Source: Sodiomyces alkalinus F11 (Eukaryota; Ascomycota; Sordariomycetes; Glomerellales; Plectosphaerellaceae). Taken from it: 64,000 nt of DNA. Below the pieces are notes generated by a model that was not told where the DNA came from, did no database searches, and worked only from the letters and a program-made list of their open reading frames with translations. Location of the stretch: NCBI RefSeq assembly GCF_003711515.1, contig NW_021167080.1, forward strand, positions 4,769,255 to 4,833,254, given 5' to 3'. This document shows positions 59,600 to 64,000 of the stretch, piece by piece; positions within the stretch are counted from its first letter, which is position 1, and the number at the start of each line of letters is the position of its first letter. The position numbers and the translations under genes were made by a program.

Positions 59600-62500
59600 C
59601 CCTCCTATAAGTCACCGTTGTGTCGTGTCCCGCTACTAGTAGTGGTATCCTATAACGCTCGAGGTCGACTCACGGGTGAAGGTCGCGAGTACGAGTATTA
59701 AGAAGCGTAGCTCCCGCTGGCTTATCGCCTTGCGTGCCTCGAGCGTCTACCGCCTAGCTAGTATCCAATATTTAGGCGGTGGCCGGGCCTAGGTTAGCGA
59801 TTAGCGATTTCCGTTAAGAGAGAAAAAGAAGGAAGAAGGAAGGGTGGGGGGTCCGGTGCGTATAGTAAATAACTATCGTAGGACCTTAAAGGTAGGGCTT
59901 TGTCGCTGTTACAGTTCCGCCGCCGTGTTCTATAGCGATAGCCTAGCTTGAATTAGGGTCCGTAAGCGAAGTTCGGCTAATAAAATTAACACCTATATTT
60001 ATTTGCCTATGCCGTGGAATCAAAATATGTCTCTTGTTATCTTGTTACCTCCGCCAGCCAGCTCTACTTGACTGCACTGATAAAGGTAGATTAGTATAAT
60101 CGTGGCTTTGTTATTCGATATTGCCTGTTTCCCATTACCACGGCGAATAACTGGTTAGTAGCTAAGGGGTATCTGCTATACGTGTGCGCTACCTAGGTAG
60201 CCATAAGGAAAGAGTCAAATGCTAATTATGTCCCGTGTACGCTATTATGCTGAGTTTTTCGCCCGAAACCGATGCCTCTCGTTAAAAGAAAAAGAAGGTA
60301 AAAAAGGAAAAAAACATAACAGGAAAGAAGAAAGATAAAAATTATAAGTCGTACTTATTAGTCGTTATAAAGCTACCTCCGCCGCGACCGTCTCTAAAAC
60401 CGTTCTCGCCCGCTATATATACCTAGTATGTCTGGATTATACGTATAAACTGTAGTAAGAGGGAGTCGGGGTATTCGAGGTTACTAGTATAGAGGTAGCC
60501 GAGTAAAGTAAGCGTGCTAATAAAGCTAGCGATAGAAAACACGTTAATAGAGGTCGAGGTCTCCTTTTAGATATTAATCTTTCGTTATATAATATAATAT
60601 AATATAGTCAACGTCTTTTTTTTTTCTTTTTGGAAGCAAATCCGAATCAGTTAGCGAAAAGCTCTAACTCCCCGGGCAAGTAAAGTACGGATTAGGAAAA
60701 ACAAAGTAAAAAAAAAGAAGGGGAGGAGAGGGACGGGTTAGGGAGTAGTAGGCGAACTCACGCTAGCGATACTAATCTAGCCTAGGAGGAGGAGACGACC
60801 GTTATCGAAGCCGCCGGCGAAGAATAGGATATATTTTATTAGAAACGCGTTAGCATAGTTTATAGTTAAGAGGCGGATAATAGTAGTCTATAAGGTATAG
60901 TTTATAAGCTAGCGAGATATAAGGCAGTCGGCGAAGAAAAAGGATAGGTAACCTGATAAGCCGCACTATACGGAGACGTTATTAGTATTATTTTATTTGC
61001 TCGTTCATTAAGAATTAAAATATAAGACAAAGAGGAGGGATAATACTATCACGATACTCCTCTTATACTGCTCTTTAGTATATACCTATATAACGCCTAG
61101 TACTATCTCGGTCTACGGATATCGTCTAGAACTACCCGGTAATCTTATTCCCGGGGGAGCGCCGCTAAGAAAGAGCCCTATACTTCTCGGGCTAGCTAGG
61201 TAGATAGACTCCCCCGGGACTATAACGTCTATAGTTAAAGGGTCTACACCGAGGGCTTTAAGTAAAGCCGACCACGGTAAGGCGAGTATAACGCGAATAA
61301 AGAGCTTAAGGGAGGGTTATATACCCTAGTAGATAGCGGGATATATTAAGAGGAGGCGGTAGAAGAAGAGCTAGGGATACTAGGATTTAGGAATCTTAAG
61401 GATAATAGCGATACGGGGCTCGAGGAAGGAGGCGGAGAGGAGGCCCGGGAATAGGGAAAAACGGCGGCGCCTAGCGGTGTTCGTGTCTGTTATCGTGTTT
61501 TTATTCGAAGTTATACTAAGGGCGGCTAGACTACTACCCGACACGGCCCGTTATAGCTAATATCAAGGGACGGCGGCGGTATATAAGATAGCGGAAGAGG
61601 GGAAGCTTATAAAGGCCTTATACGATAGTAGTCTTACCAGGGAACGGGAACGGCGATAGTCTATCTAGGAGGTAAAGGCTACAGAGATATAGTATTCTCC
61701 TAGCGAGTCGTCTAGCCGGCTATAGTTATACTATATTGCGCCGAGCTTTTAACTTATTTTATTGACGGATATATAAATAGAGGTATATAGGTCGAGGCAG
61801 GTAGAGACAGAGGGTCGATACTTGATAGTGGTTCGGACTCTTTTGTTTCTTCGTGTAAACAATGTTTCCATTCGATTAGGTAAAAACGTGGCTTCGAAAA
61901 GAAGGATTAAGGTAAAGGATAAAATCAAAGGCTCGACGGGCCTTATCCCTAGAAGTATACGGAGTATATTATTTTTTAAGCTCTAGGACGTCGACTATGG
62001 CGGCGTCTCAGTTTTGGTGACTTGGCTTGCCAAATGAGACGGGTACCTTACATAAACCTTGCGAGCCAAGTCGGTGTTAATAGAACCGGTCTAGAAGATA
62101 CGAAGATAGGTTCGCAAAGTCACAGAGCGCCACGGTGTTTAGCGCCTAGAGAGAGAGAGATGTACTCCGTAAAATGTCAGCTGGCCCCTGGGTTCTCTTG
62201 GGATGGTTCTTGGCTGTGTTGGTTCAAAAATATTTCGTGCGCCTAGATAGGGGAACCACAGATGGGCCATGGAGTGTCGAACGAATCATCAAAGTACGGG
62301 ACCTTATAAGCACTACTATCACACCGTCTATCCCATATCTGTACTTCGTGCACTATAAGGTACAGGGATTAATACAGATAGGTAGTGTACCAACTATCCA
62401 AAGTTGGGTAGGTACTGTAGGTAATTACCTGAGGCGTACATAGGACGTAAGGTAGTTAAGGTACGTTGTACGAAGAGGTATACGAATACACTCAGACTGT

Positions 62501-62850
62501 TGAGACAAGCTACGGTAAATGCCCCTCCCCGTCCAAGCTGTCCAAGCTAAGGAATTCCATGTGTTGACATTGATTCACCAGAACCGTCTCCGCCAATACT
62601 TATGCTCCGATAAGGACCCATGTGGACCTAGTAGATAAGAGAGGACCGGAGCCGGCCCAAAAATTTCCCATCCATCGCGAGAGCTCAAGACCCCTAATCT
62701 CCTATTTCTCGAAGTGGCAATTCGGCCTCGACGACATCGATTCTCGTCCTATTATCGAGAAGGCCTTAGTCAGTGTTTCGAGAACTTAAATAAGCTGCCC
62801 ACGACCATAACAGACGGAGCTGAAACTACCGTAGCCTCTTAAACACCTCG
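59600..62850. other. RIP-mutated region with an open minus-strand frame and an unmutated patch
   Basis: 59,600-62,000 is RIP-mutated. On the minus strand from about 61,770 to 60,680 one frame can be read with stops mostly TAA/TAG, rich in Ser, Pro, Leu and Arg; I do not recognise it. 62,000-62,800 is unmutated, with GGTAC motifs near 62,330-62,480. Small open frames there lack features. Confidence 0.45.
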
Positions 62851-62869
62851 CCCTTCCTAATATTATATT

Positions 62870-64000
62870 TTAACTATTAACTAGGCTAGTACTTAGCCGT
62901 GGCCGACTCGCAGTAACTACAGTGCTCCGGTCCTCTAGGAGATTATACGTAATAGGGAAGTCGGATACCGTGCTTCGGGGCTATAAGAGAGAGGCGGACG
63001 CTATAAGTAAGATATAATTTAAGAATATAAGTAAGATATAGAAATATACGATATAGGTAGCGGCGAGGCAGTATACTAGTAAGATCTTCCTAGGTACGCC
63101 TTAGCTATAAGACTCTATGCCCTTTTCTATACTTCATCTTTAGTCTAGCTCGATATCCTAGCCCTAGTTAGAAAGTCGAAGAGTCGAAGAGTCGAAGAGG
63201 GGAACTTATAATTATAGGCAGCTCTCCAGGCAAATACGGGAGTATAACAAGACTAGCTAGAACTAACTATCGTAATCGCGAATCTTTTTTAAGAATCTTT
63301 ATCCTATACCACTATCTAAAGTACCGAAAAAACCGTCGATTTTCCTTCAATACTAGTATACCCGCCTAAAGGCTAAGTTCTAGGATACCGTCTCCGTCGT
63401 TACCCTCTGCTAGCACTCCCGCCCTAGTATATTCGCCTTTTACTTTAAGCCCCGCGCTAGTATATACCGCTCCTAGGCCCTCGTGGCCGGGAAAGCCCTA
63501 CATGTATATCTCGGCTAAGCCCTAGCCGAAGGCGACCGCGATACCCTCCGCGAAATCTATATCCCCGAGCTATACTAGGCCCTCTCCGCTACTATTAATA
63601 AACGTAAGCCCTAGGAACGTACTACCTAGAGTATCGTGTAGAACCACGGTGCCCGCCTTATCACGCACCGCGTCGCTATCCTGCTACCGCCCCTACTAAA
63701 GGATCTTATAGTCTAGCAGGCCGTTATAGCTATTAATATAACGTAGTTATTAGATCGAGTCGACGCCCGTAATAGAAAGAGTATACCTAGTACGGCGCGC
63801 GTGTAGTGGTGGACGGAGTTCTTAGCGCTCTCGAAAGAATAGAATAGCGATATATACACTTCGGGTCCGTGGTAAGTTATCAGTAATATAAAGGAGACTA
63901 CCTTAGATTCTTAGTAGAAGGAAGAGGGGGATCTTAAGGTTATACAGGCTATCTAGACGGAGAAGGCCTTAAAGAACAATATTAAAGGGGGGAAGACACT
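62870..64000 (+). pseudogene. RIP-mutated copy of a Tim44-like / Mba1-type mitochondrial protein (tentative, runs off right edge)
   Basis: The best part is 63,340-63,830, one frame with stops at Gln codons: YFKPRASIYRSQALVAGKAL, then LGQALAEGDRDTLREIYIPEL, ATINKRKPQERTT, ARLITHRVAILLPP, KDLIVQQAVIAI. This resembles the Tim44-like fold of mitochondrial membrane-associated proteins such as Mba1/mL45, which hold the ribosome at the inner membrane (pattern: EGDxxxLRxI..L, then HRxA.LP, then QAVxxI). Upstream, 62,900-63,120 reads as an Arg-rich N-terminus compatible with a mitochondrial presequence, probably with an intron between. The family call is from memory of the pattern and is less sure than for the other copies. 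Confidence 0.5.

Noticed and set aside
62022..62443. Two small open frames in an unmutated patch
   Set aside because: No protein features, rich in intergenic GTAC words.

Overview
The window reads as nuclear DNA of a filamentous ascomycete, most likely a Sordariomycete. The genes are GC-rich. Their introns are short, mostly about 57-125 bp and one of 304 bp, with GT(A/G)NGT donors and CTAAC-type branch points. Families typical of moulds are present (AA9 polysaccharide monooxygenase, fasciclin and S41 GPI-type proteins, a fungal UDP-glycosyltransferase, a DEF1-like factor). The right third carries the classic mark of repeat-induced point mutation (RIP): CpA/TpG is depleted, TpA is in excess, CpG is retained, and stop codons arise almost only from glutamine codons.

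Layout. Positions 1-45,190 are an ordinary gene-bearing arm. It starts with the 3' part of a ferric reductase, then a convergent sulfotransferase-like/UDP-glycosyltransferase pair, DEF1, a conserved protein of unknown function and an MDR oxidoreductase. A roughly 6-8 kb gene-poor stretch with simple repeats follows. Next come a secreted AA9 enzyme, a GPI-type S41 peptidase-like protein, a two-domain fasciclin protein, a CDF metal transporter (Mn-type signature), a PXB-DUF3818 protein, a small cysteine-rich secreted protein in AT-richer DNA, a single-pass wall/membrane protein and a Dap1-type haem protein. Several splice structures were rebuilt from phase and family consensus; the coordinates are in the entries.

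From about 45,190 to the right end the window is a RIP-mutated, AT-rich compartment. It contains a nested transposon complex: an unmutated copia-type gag ORF and LTR, a Tc1/mariner element inside that LTR, and a further LTR copy inside the Tc1 element. More unusually, it holds RIP-degraded but full-length, intron-retaining copies of unrelated host genes: ATP sulfurylase (45,308-47,334), an intradiol ring-cleavage dioxygenase (56,473-57,612), translation factor eIF1/SUI1 (58,920-59,599), and probably a Tim44-like/Mba1-type mitochondrial protein running off the right edge. A further long unrecognised RIP-mutated reading frame lies at 49,048-51,600. Because introns are kept, these arose by DNA-level duplication and not by retrotransposition. 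This graveyard of duplicated core genes is the main discovery of the window; the small cysteine-rich secreted protein near its border is the second.

How the genes work together: no single pathway or secondary-metabolite cluster is visible (no PKS, NRPS or terpene backbone gene). The conjugation pair (sulfotransferase fold plus UGT) may act on xenobiotics or metabolites. The 24-31 kb block is a group of secreted or surface proteins. All function calls come from reading the sequence and from memory of families; no database search was run.
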